A stretch of DNA of 64,000 nt. Source: Lachnospiraceae bacterium. GTDB lineage: Bacteria; Bacillota; Clostridia; Lachnospirales; Lachnospiraceae. The notes beneath the pieces were generated by a model. It had not been told where the DNA came from. It did not search any database and saw nothing but the letters and a program-made list of their open reading frames with translations. Location of the stretch: contig JAAWRC010000004.1 of assembly GCA_022800815.1 (NCBI GenBank), positions 42,670 to 106,669 of the forward strand, written 5' to 3'. This document shows, piece after piece, positions 51,372-61,113 of this stretch. The position numbers and the translations under genes are program-made. Each line of letters begins with the position of its first letter. The first letter of the stretch is position 1.

Positions 51372-53003
51372 ATGTATCAAGGGGAAGAATTGTGGAAGCG
51401 GGAGAGGAAGCTTGTTTTGGAGGAGCGGGAGGGAAACGGAAGGCGGGACAGGACGTACCGAGGCCTTCCAGACCATCTGTACGGGGCCGTGAAAAAGACG
51501 GCGTCCGGATTTTGGGAGAAAACCTGTATCGTGGACGACGACGGGACGAGACTGACCTTTGGCAGCTTTATGGAGTTGGTGGATGAACTGGCGGATTATC
51601 TGTCCGTGGGGATGCAGGTGCGTCCGGGCGACCACGTGGCCCTCCTCATGTTCAACTGCCGGGAGTTTTGTGTCGCCTTTTTGGCCCTCAACAAGCTGGG
51701 GGCCATGGTGCAGCCTCTCCCGAGCAAATTTAAACAGAAGGAGATTCTGGCCCTTTTGGAAAAGGCGGACTGCAGGCTGGTCATCTGCGAGGAAAGGTTT
51801 GCCGGCTGGATGGAACCCGTTCGGGAGAGGGGAACCGGCGTGCTGGAGGTGAAAAGCGGGCCGGGGAGGTACGGGTTCGCATACCTCCTGCGGGATTTTG
51901 AAAGGCCCGCCCGCCCGGTGCCGTGCAGAGCGTCTGCGGACGGGGAGGCGGTTTTGATCTTCACCTCCGGGACCACGTCTAAAAGCAAGGGGGCGGTCCT
52001 TAGCAATTTCAACATCATGCATGCGGTTGAGACTTACATAGAGCTTTTGAGGCTTACGCCGGAGGACAGCAGCATCATTGCGGTTCCGATTTATCACGTG
52101 ACGGGGCTGATTGCGATTCTCGGAGTGTTTCTGTGTCTCGGGGGGACGGTTTACCTTCACCGGATCTTCAATGCCGGCCGGGTGCTGGAATGTGTGAGAG
52201 AGAACCGGATCACCTTTCTTCACGGCGCACCGACGGTGTTTTCCATGCTGCTTGGCGAACAGGAGAACTTTCCCGAGCTTCCGTCCCTCCGGGCCTTCGC
52301 CTGCGGAAGCAGCAACATGCCGAAAGAAAAGATCCGGATGCTCCACAGATGGCTTCCGGGAATGGATTTTCATACGGTTTACGGGTTGACGGAGACCTCG
52401 TCCCCGGCCACGATTTTTCCCGGGGACGCCGCAGAGAGTCCCTACATCGGCTCTTCCGGGCTTCCGATCCCGGGAACGGTGTTCCGGGTGACGGACGAGG
52501 AGGGGAGGGAGCTTCCTCCCGGGGAGACGGGGGAGATCCAGGTCAAGGGAAGCGTGGTGTTGAAGGAATACTATGAAATGAAAACCGAAACCCTCAGTGA
52601 AGACGGATGGCTGGCGACGGGAGATCTGGGATATTTCAACGAGGAAGGCTACATTTTCCTGGTGGACAGGAAAAAAGACATCATCAACCGGGGCGGAGAA
52701 AAGATCTGCAGTTATGACGTGGAAAACGAATTGTATTTATTTCCGGAAATCGAGGAGGCCGCCGTGGTGGGGATTCCCGACGAGCTGTACGGGGAGTCGG
52801 CGGCGGCGGTGGTGAAATGCCGGGAGGGGGCGTCCCTGACGGAAGGGGACATCCAGGAGCTTCTCTATGAACGGATTGCCAAATACAAAATACCGAAGAG
52901 GGTCCTGTTTGTCGACCACCTGCCGGAAACGCCCAACGGAAAGATTGATAAAAAACGGATCAGGGAACTGTTCAGAAATCAAAAGGAGGAAGAGAATTTA
53001 TGA
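51372..53003 (+). CDS. AMP-forming acyl-CoA ligase (CaiC-like)
   Basis: 543 residues of the ANL superfamily: ATP plus carboxylate plus CoA to acyl-CoA, AMP and pyrophosphate. P-loop IFTSGTTSKSKG is near 196-207, YGLTETSSPA near 337, the hinge DRKKDIINRGGEKI near 437, and the C-terminal catalytic Lys in PNGKIDKKRI near 528. AAGGAAGGGAAGCC precedes the ATG. It overlaps the next gene (ATGA). The best general resemblance is to crotonobetaine/carnitine or medium-chain acyl ligases; the acid is not predictable. Confidence 0.9.
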   Translation: MYQGEELWKRERKLVLEEREGNGRRDRTYRGLPDHLYGAVKKTASGFWEKTCIVDDDGTRLTFGSFMELVDELADYLSVGMQVRPGDHVALLMFNCREFCVAFLALNKLGAMVQPLPSKFKQKEILALLEKADCRLVICEERFAGWMEPVRERGTGVLEVKSGPGRYGFAYLLRDFERPARPVPCRASADGEAVLIFTSGTTSKSKGAVLSNFNIMHAVETYIELLRLTPEDSSIIAVPIYHVTGLIAILGVFLCLGGTVYLHRIFNAGRVLECVRENRITFLHGAPTVFSMLLGEQENFPELPSLRAFACGSSNMPKEKIRMLHRWLPGMDFHTVYGLTETSSPATIFPGDAAESPYIGSSGLPIPGTVFRVTDEEGRELPPGETGEIQVKGSVVLKEYYEMKTETLSEDGWLATGDLGYFNEEGYIFLVDRKKDIINRGGEKICSYDVENELYLFPEIEEAAVVGIPDELYGESAAAVVKCREGASLTEGDIQELLYERIAKYKIPKRVLFVDHLPETPNGKIDKKRIRELFRNQKEEENL

Positions 53004-54577
53004 GAAAGCCGGTGTTTATGAGCGGGGAAGAGGCTGCGGGAATGATTGAGAGCGGAACGACGATCGCAACCATCGGAATGACGCTGGTATCGGCGTCGGA
53101 GACGATTTTGAAAGCTCTGGAAAAGCGGTTTTTGGAGACGGGGGAGCCCAGGAACCTGACGCTGATGCATTCTTGCGGGCAGAGTGACCGGGACCGGGGA
53201 ATCCAGCACTTTGCCCATGAGGGGATGCTGGGGAGGATTATCGGAGGCCATTGGGGACTGCAGCCCAAAATCATGAAGCTGATTTCGGAGAACAAGCTTC
53301 TTGCCTATAATTTCCCCCAAGGACAGTTCGCCCAGCTCTACCGGAGCATGGCCGGAGGGGAACCGGGGAAAATCACCAAGGTGGGCCTTGGGACCTTCAT
53401 CGATCCCCGTAACGAGGGCGGAAAGATGAACGAGCGGACGAAGGAGGCGCCGGATTTGATCGACGTGGTGGAGATCGGCGGGGAGGAGTATCTCCGCTAT
53501 CAGCCGATTCCCATGGACTACTGCATCATCCGGGGGACCAGGATCGACGAGAACGGCAATCTGTCCACGGAGGAGGAGGCCATGAGCCTGGAGGTGTTCT
53601 CCGCGGTCATGGCCTGCCGGAAATTCGGGGGAAAGGTGATCGCCCAGGCGAAGTACAAGGTGAAGGCGGGGAGCATCCACTGCAAGCAGGTGACAATCCC
53701 GGGAGTGTTCATCGATGCGGCCGTGATCTGTCCCGAGCCGGAGGCGGACCACAGGCAGACTCACAGCTTCGCCTTCCATCCGGCATACTGCGGCGACATC
53801 CGGACGCCGGAGGAGGCGGACGAGACCCTTCCCCTGACGGTCCGCAAGGTGATTGGGCGCAGGGCGATGATGGAGCTTGGGAAGAACGACATCCTGAACG
53901 TGGGGACGGGGATTCCCAACGACGTGGTGGGGCCGATCATTGCGGAGGAAGGGATCTCGGACGAGGTGACCATCACCGTGGAGTCCGGTGTCTACGGGGG
54001 CGTGCCCATGGGGGGGATTGACTTTGGCATCGCCAAAAACAACTTTGCCCTGGTCCGCCATGACGACCAGTTCGACTTCTACAACGGCCAGGGTGTGGAC
54101 GTCACCTTCATGGGGGCCGGGCAGGTGGACGAGGACGGAAGCGTGAACGCCACCAGGCTGGGCCCCAATCCGACGGGGGCCGGCGGCTTCATCGACATCA
54201 CGACCAATGCGAAACATGTGGTGTTCTGTTCCACTTTCACCGGGAAAGGGCTGGAATGCTCTTTCGAGGGCGGGAAGGTGACCATTTTGAAGGAGGGGGC
54301 GCTCATCAAGTTCGTGAACCGGCTCCAGCAGGTCTCCTACAATGGCCTGATCGCCAGGAAAAAGGGACAGAACATGCATTATGTCACGGAACGGGCTGTT
54401 TTCGAGCTGACGGAGAACGGGCTTTTGCTGACGGAAATCGCAAAAGGCATCGATCTTCAGACGCAAATCCTCGACCTGATGGAATTTAAGCCCCTGATCA
54501 GCGAGAATCTGAAAACCATCGATCCCGTGATCTACCGACAGGACGGGCCTTTCGGACTGAAAGGGATGCTTCGGTAA
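53000..54577 (+). CDS. Class I acyl-CoA transferase (propionate CoA-transferase / YdiF type)
   Basis: 525 residues, alpha and beta halves fused. The catalytic Glu is in VESGVYGGVPMGG (near 328) and the CoA-binding NVGTGIPNDV is near 297. It would swap CoA between short-chain acyl-CoA and a free acid. It overlaps the ligase stop by four bases and ends in a strong terminator. Together with the ligase it probably activates the imported acid. Confidence 0.92.
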   Translation: MRKPVFMSGEEAAGMIESGTTIATIGMTLVSASETILKALEKRFLETGEPRNLTLMHSCGQSDRDRGIQHFAHEGMLGRIIGGHWGLQPKIMKLISENKLLAYNFPQGQFAQLYRSMAGGEPGKITKVGLGTFIDPRNEGGKMNERTKEAPDLIDVVEIGGEEYLRYQPIPMDYCIIRGTRIDENGNLSTEEEAMSLEVFSAVMACRKFGGKVIAQAKYKVKAGSIHCKQVTIPGVFIDAAVICPEPEADHRQTHSFAFHPAYCGDIRTPEEADETLPLTVRKVIGRRAMMELGKNDILNVGTGIPNDVVGPIIAEEGISDEVTITVESGVYGGVPMGGIDFGIAKNNFALVRHDDQFDFYNGQGVDVTFMGAGQVDEDGSVNATRLGPNPTGAGGFIDITTNAKHVVFCSTFTGKGLECSFEGGKVTILKEGALIKFVNRLQQVSYNGLIARKKGQNMHYVTERAVFELTENGLLLTEIAKGIDLQTQILDLMEFKPLISENLKTIDPVIYRQDGPFGLKGMLR

Positions 54578-54610
54578 TTCGGGGCCTTTTGCGTCAAAGG
54601 TTCCTTTTGG

Positions 54611-54656
54611 AAAAAGAGAGAAGACGGATGGTGCGCCGACGTCTTCTCTCTTTTTT
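54611..54656 (+). terminator. Terminator of the ligase-transferase operon
   Basis: AAAAAGAGAGAAGAC (54611-54625) pairs with GTCTTCTCTCTTTTT (54641-54655), with a T-run. Confidence 0.9.
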
Positions 54657-54739
54657 GGCGCACATGGGCGGAAAGGAAGCGGATGTTTATCTTTGCATAC
54701 GGGGAAGAAACCTCGTTTCTTGCTGTATTTTGAAAACAA

Positions 54740-54751
54740 GAAAGCGATTTC
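54740..54751. promoter_or_regulatory. LacI-type operator (site D, one mismatch)
   Basis: GAAAGCGATTTC differs from site A by one base. It lies 300 bases ahead of the MaoC-like gene and may be an auxiliary operator for looping. Confidence 0.4.
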
Positions 54752-54899
54752 GTGTTTCCGGTAATGAAAATGGAAACAGTGAATTTGTTACCGGTACTAG
54801 AAAATAATGGGAATAATATGCACAAAATGAAAGTTAATAAATGGTTAGAGTTATACAAATTACACAAAAAACAGGCGGGAATATTGTGGCGAATGTCTA

Positions 54900-54948
54900 T
54901 TTACAAACGGAGGCGAGTATTGTATCATAAATGCATGAAAACGATTTC
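54900..54948 (+). promoter_or_regulatory. Promoter of the MaoC-crotonase operon with LacI-type operator (site C)
   Basis: TTTACA (54900-54905), 17 bases, TATCAT (54923-54928), then GAAAACGATTTC (54937-54948). The flanking bases (ATGAAAACGATTTCTATTC) are identical to site A. The 466-bp space 54578-55043 contains this, site D and the terminator, and no gene. Confidence 0.65.
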
Positions 54949-55043
54949 TATTCCAAATTTTTTAAGAACAATTGATCAACCGGGATCAAAGGCGATCCCG
55001 GAAGACGGAAAATCGCTTGAGGATTTTGAGAGGAGGGAGTAAC

Positions 55044-55493
55044 ATGCCGTCATTTGTTTACAGCAAGCTGCAAATCGGGGATTCGAATTCGTTTGAGAAG
55101 ACCATCACCGTGGCAGACGTTTTGCTTTTTTCCGCTGTTTCCGGCGACTGCAATCCCATGCATGTCAGCGACGAATTTGCGAGAAAAAGCCAGTTTGGAC
55201 AGCGGATCGCACACGGGGCCCTTGTGTCAGGACTGATTTCCACGGCCCTCACCAATGCGTTTCCCACATCCATTTACATATCCCAGAGTGTAAAGTTTCT
55301 GGCGCCTGTTTTTCTGGGCGACACGATCAAAGCGGTTGTCACCTGCAAGGAAAAGCTGGGCAAAGGGAAAGTTTTGATGCAGACGGACTGCTTTAATCAG
55401 AATGGTTTGAAGGTGATTGAGGGGGAGGCGGTTACGAGACTCGCAAGGGAGCCGGAACCGGGAGCGGACGGAAAGTGCTGCGGGGAGGTGTGA
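55044..55493 (+). CDS. MaoC-like (R)-specific enoyl-CoA hydratase
   Basis: 149-residue hot-dog-fold protein. Catalytic Asp and His are in GDCNPMHVSDEFA (about 34-46), the PhaJ/MaoC hydratase motif, followed by IAHGALVSGLIS. It hydrates trans-2-enoyl-CoA to (R)-3-hydroxyacyl-CoA. ATG 55044 is chosen for GGAGGGAG upstream. It is followed by two crotonase-fold genes. Confidence 0.88.
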   Translation: MPSFVYSKLQIGDSNSFEKTITVADVLLFSAVSGDCNPMHVSDEFARKSQFGQRIAHGALVSGLISTALTNAFPTSIYISQSVKFLAPVFLGDTIKAVVTCKEKLGKGKVLMQTDCFNQNGLKVIEGEAVTRLAREPEPGADGKCCGEV

Positions 55494-55494
55494 C

Positions 55495-56274
55495 GTGAGG
55501 GAAGAGAAGAAAACACGTGTCACCTGTTCCGAGGAACGGGGGATTGCCGTAGTCTCCTTTTCAAACCCTCCGGTGAACGCCCTGACCGGCGAGGATTATG
55601 AGACCCTTGCGGAATTGTTTCACGACATGGATGCCAGAGAGGACCTGCGTGCGGTGGTGTTAAAGACGGAGGGGAAGGGATTCATGGCGGGAAATGACAT
55701 CCGTGACCTGAAGACCCATGGACCGGAAAGCCATGCCGCGTACCAGCAGAAGCTGATCGACGCCTTTGAGAGCATCGCCCAGTGCAGGCATCCGGTGATC
55801 GGGGCGGTGCAGGGATACGCCCTGGGGGCCGGCTTTGTCTTTGCCGCCTGCTGCGATATCGTGATCGCCGCCGATGACGCTTATTTTGCCCTTCCGGAAA
55901 TCTCTCTCTGCGTGATCTCGGGCGTGGGATATGCGCTGAAGATGCTTCCGGAGGGGGCCGCCAGATATGCCTGTCTGACGGGGCTGCCTCTCCGTGCGGA
56001 AGAAATGCTGCGGTACGGGGCGGTCGGCAGAGTGGTAAAAAGAGAGGATCTGGAAGAAGAGGCCATGAAGACGGCCGAACGGATTGCGGGGCTGCCGCCC
56101 CATGCGGTCATGTATATGAAGGAGTTAATCAACCAACACTGTAATCATGAGCACCGGAGAAAATTCAAGCTGGAGGACGCCTACACGGGAAGGCTGTTCG
56201 GACTGCCGGAAAAGGCGGAGGCCGTGAATGCGTTTCTGGAAAAGAGAGAGCCTGACTACGGGAGGCAGACATAA
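55495..56274 (+). CDS. Enoyl-CoA hydratase/isomerase family protein, copy 1
   Basis: 259 residues, crotonase fold. Oxyanion-hole segments are GFMAGNDIRDL (near 62) and QGYALGAGFVFAACCDIV (near 105). The usual hydratase Glu pair is not both evident: the region ALPEISLCVISGVG has one Glu. So it could act as isomerase, hydrolase or decarboxylase. GTG 55495 is chosen because GGGGAGG lies 6 bases upstream and it directly follows the MaoC stop. It is a paralogue of the next gene. Confidence 0.87.
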   Translation: MREEKKTRVTCSEERGIAVVSFSNPPVNALTGEDYETLAELFHDMDAREDLRAVVLKTEGKGFMAGNDIRDLKTHGPESHAAYQQKLIDAFESIAQCRHPVIGAVQGYALGAGFVFAACCDIVIAADDAYFALPEISLCVISGVGYALKMLPEGAARYACLTGLPLRAEEMLRYGAVGRVVKREDLEEEAMKTAERIAGLPPHAVMYMKELINQHCNHEHRRKFKLEDAYTGRLFGLPEKAEAVNAFLEKREPDYGRQT

Positions 56275-56297
56275 GGAGAAGAGAAAGGCTGGGTCCT

Positions 56298-57065
56298 GTG
56301 AAAGAATACAGATTTTTTACTTGCAAAACTGAAAACAGGATTGCGCAGGTCATTTACGAGAGACCTCCCGTCAATGCGATGAACGGAGAGGCATACGGGG
56401 AGATGGCAAAGGTTTTTGAGGAGATTTCCAATGAGAGAGGCGTCCGGTGCGTGATCTTGAGAACGAAGGGAAGGGGCTTTGTCGGCGGAAACGACGTGGA
56501 CGAAATTGCGGCCCACACAAGGGAAAACCATTCTGCGTATCAGGAAGTGGTGGGCGCTGCGGTCATGGCCGTGAAGAACTGCAAAATTCCGGTTATTGCA
56601 ATGGTTCAGGGCTATGCAATCGGTTCCGGAATGCTGATCGCCCTGGCCTGTGACCTGGTGGTCGCAGGGGAGAAGGCGTGGTTTGCCCTTCCGGAAATTT
56701 CTCTGGGAATCGTGGCGGGCATGAGCTTCGCCATGAACGACCTTCCGGAAAAACTGGTTCATTACATGTGTCTGACCGGGAATCGGGTGAGCGCAAAAGA
56801 ATTATGGAACCATGGGGCGGTGAACCTGGTGACAAATGCGGAGGAACTGGAACAGAAGACCCTCGAGATCGCCGGAAAGGTTGCGGGCCAGCCGCCCAGA
56901 ACCGTGAAATCATATAAAGAATGTGTGAAAAAGGAATATAATCGCCGGTCCGAAGAATTTTTCAGGATGGAGACCGCCTATACGCGCAAGCTTCTGGAAA
57001 CGGATGAAAAGAAAGAATGTCTTCAGGCGTTTTATGAAAAGAGAACGGCGGTTTTTCCGGATTGA
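56298..57065 (+). CDS. Enoyl-CoA hydratase/isomerase family protein, copy 2
   Basis: 255 residues with the same motifs as copy 1: RGFVGGNDVDEI, QGYAIGSGMLIALACDLV, ALPEISLGIVAG. GTG start with AGAAAGG upstream. The pair may form a heteromer or use different chain lengths. No acyl-CoA dehydrogenase or thiolase gene is present in the window, so the locus does not encode a full beta-oxidation cycle. Confidence 0.87.
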   Translation: MKEYRFFTCKTENRIAQVIYERPPVNAMNGEAYGEMAKVFEEISNERGVRCVILRTKGRGFVGGNDVDEIAAHTRENHSAYQEVVGAAVMAVKNCKIPVIAMVQGYAIGSGMLIALACDLVVAGEKAWFALPEISLGIVAGMSFAMNDLPEKLVHYMCLTGNRVSAKELWNHGAVNLVTNAEELEQKTLEIAGKVAGQPPRTVKSYKECVKKEYNRRSEEFFRMETAYTRKLLETDEKKECLQAFYEKRTAVFPD

Positions 57066-57119
57066 CCCAAAACCCTTGGGGATGATGTCATAAAGTGAAG
57101 TCACGAAAGGAGAGGTACT

Positions 57120-58442
57120 ATGAAGAAACGAAGAACAATTGCTGCGATGACGATGGCCATGGTGATGGCAGTCTGCCTGGCCGGCTGCGGAGGGGATAAG
57201 CCGGAGGAGACGAAGAAGCCCGAGACGAAAACGGCCGGGACGGAGGCCGCAGAGGAAAAGAAGGACGGGGAAACCTCCGGCAAAGCTTCGGGTGAATCGG
57301 TGGAAACCATCAAGATCGGCGCCTTCTTTAACTTTTCCGGCGCCAATGCCGACACGGGCATTCTGGACGGGGACGGCGCACAGTTTGCGGTGGACTGGAT
57401 CAATGAAAACGGCGGCATCAAGTCCCTGGGCGGGGCGAAGCTGGAGCTGGTAAACGGTGACACGTTGTCTGATTCCGCTCAGGCCAAGGCGGTTGCGGAG
57501 CGGGTGATTTCCGAGAATCCGGACATGGTGGCCGCAGTCGGTGCGGGCGGTTCCGGGTATACGGTCGCCATGGGAAGCGTGTTCGAGAAAAATGAGATCC
57601 CTTATGTGCAGAACGGTGTTTCCGCCAGCATTCCGGAACAGGGATACAGCTACACCTTCCAGCCGGTGCCCAACATCTTCGGGCAGACCCAGATCGAGTT
57701 CATTCAGTATTTGAACGAGGAATATGACTATGGCGTGACGAAGGTGGGAATCATCTATGAGGACACGGATTATGGCATTTCCACGGCTCAGGGCAACCTG
57801 GATCTGGCAAAGTCGGCAGGCCTCGAGGTGGTGTTCAATGAGTCCTTCCCGGCCAATGGTTCCGACGTTTCCTCGCTGATCACGAATCTGAAGGCGTCCG
57901 GTGCGGAGATGGTCCTTCCCGTCGCCTTTACGCAGGATGCGAAGCTGATCTTCAATACCATGAGCTCCATGGACTATCATCCGCTGATCCTTGGCGGCGG
58001 TGCGGGATTTTTGTATCCTTCTTTTGCGGAGGAGCTGGGAGATGCCGTGGACGGCGTTCTGTCCGTTGCGTCCCTGAACTGGGATTCCACCTCTTTCTCC
58101 GGAGATTTTTCGGAGGTCGCCAGGCAGTTTGAGGAAAAATACGGATATTTCATGTCCGAGCACAGCGCCGGAACCTTCAATCACGTCTACATCATCGCCC
58201 AGGGCCTGGAGGCCTGTGGGACCACGGACGGAGCGGCCCTTGCGGAGGCGATCCGGGGCCTTTCCATCGAGACCGTGCAGGGCGGTAAGACCGGAGTTCT
58301 GGCTCTGGACGAGAATGGCGCAAACAAGGATGCGCTGCCGGTGATCGTCCAGTGGGGGAAGGACGAAGACGGAACCTACCGGCCTCACACGGTTTATCCG
58401 GTGGACCAGGCCGGGGATAATGAGTTTGTCTCTGTGAAATAA
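57120..58442 (+). CDS. livJ: Branched-chain-amino-acid-type ABC substrate-binding lipoprotein
   Basis: 440 residues. Lipobox VCLAGCGG with Cys at about 22, a charged linker (about 27-62), then a LivJ-type binding domain (IKIGAFFNFSGANADTGI, SYTFQPVPNIFGQTQIEF). Such proteins bind branched amino acids, but relatives also take aromatic or aliphatic carboxylates and amides. Placed among acyl-CoA genes, a carboxylate ligand is likely. GAAAGGAG precedes the ATG. Confidence 0.9.
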   Translation: MKKRRTIAAMTMAMVMAVCLAGCGGDKPEETKKPETKTAGTEAAEEKKDGETSGKASGESVETIKIGAFFNFSGANADTGILDGDGAQFAVDWINENGGIKSLGGAKLELVNGDTLSDSAQAKAVAERVISENPDMVAAVGAGGSGYTVAMGSVFEKNEIPYVQNGVSASIPEQGYSYTFQPVPNIFGQTQIEFIQYLNEEYDYGVTKVGIIYEDTDYGISTAQGNLDLAKSAGLEVVFNESFPANGSDVSSLITNLKASGAEMVLPVAFTQDAKLIFNTMSSMDYHPLILGGGAGFLYPSFAEELGDAVDGVLSVASLNWDSTSFSGDFSEVARQFEEKYGYFMSEHSAGTFNHVYIIAQGLEACGTTDGAALAEAIRGLSIETVQGGKTGVLALDENGANKDALPVIVQWGKDEDGTYRPHTVYPVDQAGDNEFVSVK

Positions 58443-58505
58443 GAGATTGCGGGCGGGGGAGCCGCTTCCGGGCGGTTTTCCCGCAGGCTTTAAGGAGAGT
58501 GAACT

Positions 58506-59381
58506 ATGTCATGGAAAATAATTCAGGCCGTCATTAATGGGATTCTGAACGGGGGCGTCTATGCGATCGTCGCCGTCGGACTGACCATTGTGTACGGCGT
58601 TATGAAAATGATTAATTTTGCCAACGGCGAATTCCTGATGTTTGGCATGTATTTTACTTATTTGCTTTATCAGGTGACCGGCTGGACCTGTTATGCCCTG
58701 ATTCCCCTGGTGGCAGTCGTCATGGCGGCCTTTGGCTGGGTGGTCTACAAGCTGGTGATTGAGCGGATCGTCGGAAGGGATTCCACGACTTATATCATGA
58801 TTACTGTGGGCCTGTCCTACTTTTTGATGAATCTGGCCCAGATCCTGTTTTCGGCGACACCGGTCAGCGTGCCGTCCGACATTAAGACGGCCTCCGTCAA
58901 GCTTGGAAGCTTTTCTGCCAGCCTGCCCAGGCTGATCGCCTTCCTGGCGGCCTGCGTCCTGATCTTTGCCGTGTGGCTGTTCATGCAGAAGACCTACATG
59001 GGGCGGGCCATGAGGGCGACTTCGGAGAAGGCGGAGGTGGCGCAGATTCTGGGAATCAACACCAAGGTCGCCTTTACGGTCGCATTCGTGCTCAGCCTGG
59101 TCCTGGCAGGGGTCGCGGGGCTTTTGCTGACTCCGATCTATACGATCTATCCTTCCGTGGGAAGCGTTCTCAAGACGACGGCCCTCATGATCGTGGTTCT
59201 GGGCGGAATGGGGAGCATTCCAGGCGCATTGCTCGGCGGCATCATCGTCGGCATCGTGGAGGCGCTGGTTGGTACGCTGATTGACGCCAACCTGGGACCT
59301 GCGGGCATTTTCGTGGTCTTCCTGCTGATCTTGTACATCCGTCCGCAGGGCTTATTCGGAAAGGGGAGCAGAGTCGCATGA
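58506..59381 (+). CDS. livH: ABC transporter permease, LivH type
   Basis: 291 residues and about eight TM helices. It shows GGVYAIVAVGLTIVYGVMKMINFANGEFLMFG at the N-terminus and the cytoplasmic ATPase-contact loop GRAMRATSEKAEVAQILGIN near 165. AAGGAGAGTG precedes the ATG. It overlaps livM by four bases. Confidence 0.93.
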   Translation: MSWKIIQAVINGILNGGVYAIVAVGLTIVYGVMKMINFANGEFLMFGMYFTYLLYQVTGWTCYALIPLVAVVMAAFGWVVYKLVIERIVGRDSTTYIMITVGLSYFLMNLAQILFSATPVSVPSDIKTASVKLGSFSASLPRLIAFLAACVLIFAVWLFMQKTYMGRAMRATSEKAEVAQILGINTKVAFTVAFVLSLVLAGVAGLLLTPIYTIYPSVGSVLKTTALMIVVLGGMGSIPGALLGGIIVGIVEALVGTLIDANLGPAGIFVVFLLILYIRPQGLFGKGSRVA

Positions 59382-60379
59382 AAAAGAAAAACAAAGTTAC
59401 TCCCGGAGCCGTGGTCATCGCCGTGTCTGCGCTCCTCTTGCTGGTCATCCCCTTTCTGACGGACAACAACTACATCATCACCACGCTGGTGTACTGTTTT
59501 GTGTTCGCCAGTCTGGGAGTCGCCTGGAACATGATCGGCGGTTACGGTGCGCAGATTTCCTGGTGCCATGCGGTGTTTGTGGCGCTGGGCGCTTATTCCA
59601 GCATGATCCTGTATAAAAAGCTGGGCGTCACGCCCTTTTTATCGATTTTCGTGGGGATGGCCCTGGCGGTGGTCCTGGCGACGATCATCGGGTACGGAAC
59701 CTTCCGGCTCAGGGGACCGTTCTTTTCTCTGTCGACCATTGCCTTTGCGGAGATCGTGCGGATCGTGATTCAGTTTTGGGGGAGCCTGACGGGAGGAGCT
59801 TCCGGCTACAGCGTTCCCTTTAAAGGGGAAAGCTTTTTGAACCTGATGTTTAAGAACGACACTCCTTTTTATTACATCATGTTCTTCGTCCTGGCGGTGG
59901 TGATCGCCTTCACCGCATGGTTTGAAAAGTCGAAGATCGGCCATTATCTGGGGGCGATCAAGGGGGACGAGGATGCGGCCATCTCCCTGGGAATCAATTC
60001 TTTCCAGGTGAAGCTTCGCACCTTTCAGATCAGCGCCGCAATTGCGGCGGCGGTGGGAACTTTTTACGGTTTCTTTCTTACTTTTATTGATCCTCCGTCC
60101 GTATGCTCGCTGGATTTTTCGGTGAAGATCGGAATCGGTGCGATCATCGGCGGGATCGGGACGCTCTGGGGGCCTGTCCTGGGGGCGTTCGTGGTAAATA
60201 TCCTGACGCAGTTACTTAATTCCTGGTTTTCCGATATCGGGGGCTTGAGCCAGTGTCTTTACGGTCTGGCGCTTGTCATTGTGGTGGCGTTCAGGCCCGG
60301 AGGACTGATTTCTTTCTTTCCCGGGTATCATAAGGATAAGAAAAAAAGGACGAGGACGGCAAAGGAGGGCGGAGAATGA
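59378..60379 (+). CDS. livM: ABC transporter permease, LivM type
   Basis: 333 residues, about nine or ten TM helices. Contact loop IGHYLGAIKGDEDAAISLGIN near 187-207. The cytoplasmic tail is very basic (KDKKKRTRTAKE). Start and stop both overlap neighbours by four bases (ATGA), so the importer subunits are tightly coupled. Confidence 0.93.
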   Translation: MKKKNKVTPGAVVIAVSALLLLVIPFLTDNNYIITTLVYCFVFASLGVAWNMIGGYGAQISWCHAVFVALGAYSSMILYKKLGVTPFLSIFVGMALAVVLATIIGYGTFRLRGPFFSLSTIAFAEIVRIVIQFWGSLTGGASGYSVPFKGESFLNLMFKNDTPFYYIMFFVLAVVIAFTAWFEKSKIGHYLGAIKGDEDAAISLGINSFQVKLRTFQISAAIAAAVGTFYGFFLTFIDPPSVCSLDFSVKIGIGAIIGGIGTLWGPVLGAFVVNILTQLLNSWFSDIGGLSQCLYGLALVIVVAFRPGGLISFFPGYHKDKKKRTRTAKEGGE

Positions 60380-61113
60380 GCGCAATACTCGAAGTGAAGC
60401 ATCTGGCGATATCCTTTGGCGGAATCAAGGCGGTGCAGGACGTGAGTTTCCAGATCAACGAGGGGGAGATTCTGGGCCTGATCGGTCCCAATGGCTGCGG
60501 AAAGTCCACCACGGTCAACCTGATTACCAATACCTGCCGCCTGGACAGGGGGGAGGTCATCTATCAGGGAAAGGCCATCCCCCCGAAGGTCGGCATCACG
60601 GAGCGGGCGAAGATGGGGATTACCCGCACGTTCCAGACTCCGAAGCCCTTTGGAAACCTGAACGTGTATGACAATATTTTTACCATCGCCCTTCAAAACC
60701 GTTCTCATGCGGAGGCAAGACGGAAGACGGAGGAGATCCTCGAAAAGATGGAGTTAACCTCTCTGGCCTACACGCTGAGTGCGAAATTGCCCATTGAAAA
60801 GCGTAAATGGATGGACATGGCGAGACTATTGACTTTGAATCCCAAAGTTGTTATGATGGACGAAGTTATGGGCGGTCTGAATCCTTCCGAGATGGAGTCA
60901 AGCCTGGAGATGGTCCGGAAGCTCAACAGCGAGGGCATCTCGATCCTTTTTATCGAGCACGTCATGAAGGCTGTGGCGAGCCTCTGTCACAGAGTGGTCG
61001 TCATGAATGAGGGAAAAGTTCTCTGCGAGGGAGTTCCGGGCGAGGTTCTCAAAAGGCAGGACGTGATTGAAGCTTATCTGGGAGGAGGCGTGAAGAAGAA
61101 TGCTAAAGGTTGA
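60376..61113 (+). CDS. livG: ABC transporter ATPase, LivG type
   Basis: 245 residues. Walker A GPNGCGKST is at 37-45 and the Q-loop is TFQTPKPFG. The signature region reads LPIEKRKWMDMARLL instead of LSYGQQ-type; such variants occur in some LivG groups. Walker B VVMMDEVMGGLN follows. It overlaps livF by 14 bases. Confidence 0.92.
   Translation: MSAILEVKHLAISFGGIKAVQDVSFQINEGEILGLIGPNGCGKSTTVNLITNTCRLDRGEVIYQGKAIPPKVGITERAKMGITRTFQTPKPFGNLNVYDNIFTIALQNRSHAEARRKTEEILEKMELTSLAYTLSAKLPIEKRKWMDMARLLTLNPKVVMMDEVMGGLNPSEMESSLEMVRKLNSEGISILFIEHVMKAVASLCHRVVVMNEGKVLCEGVPGEVLKRQDVIEAYLGGGVKKNAKG

Noticed and set aside
52979..54739. 586-codon minus-strand ORF opposite the class I CoA-transferase
   Set aside because: Antisense shadow: Pro/His/Gln/Arg-rich translation without domains, and the sense frame is a full-length enzyme.
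54589..54807. Small plus-strand ORF after the CoA-transferase
   Set aside because: It is built largely on the terminator hairpin and a control region; no ribosome site or family resemblance.
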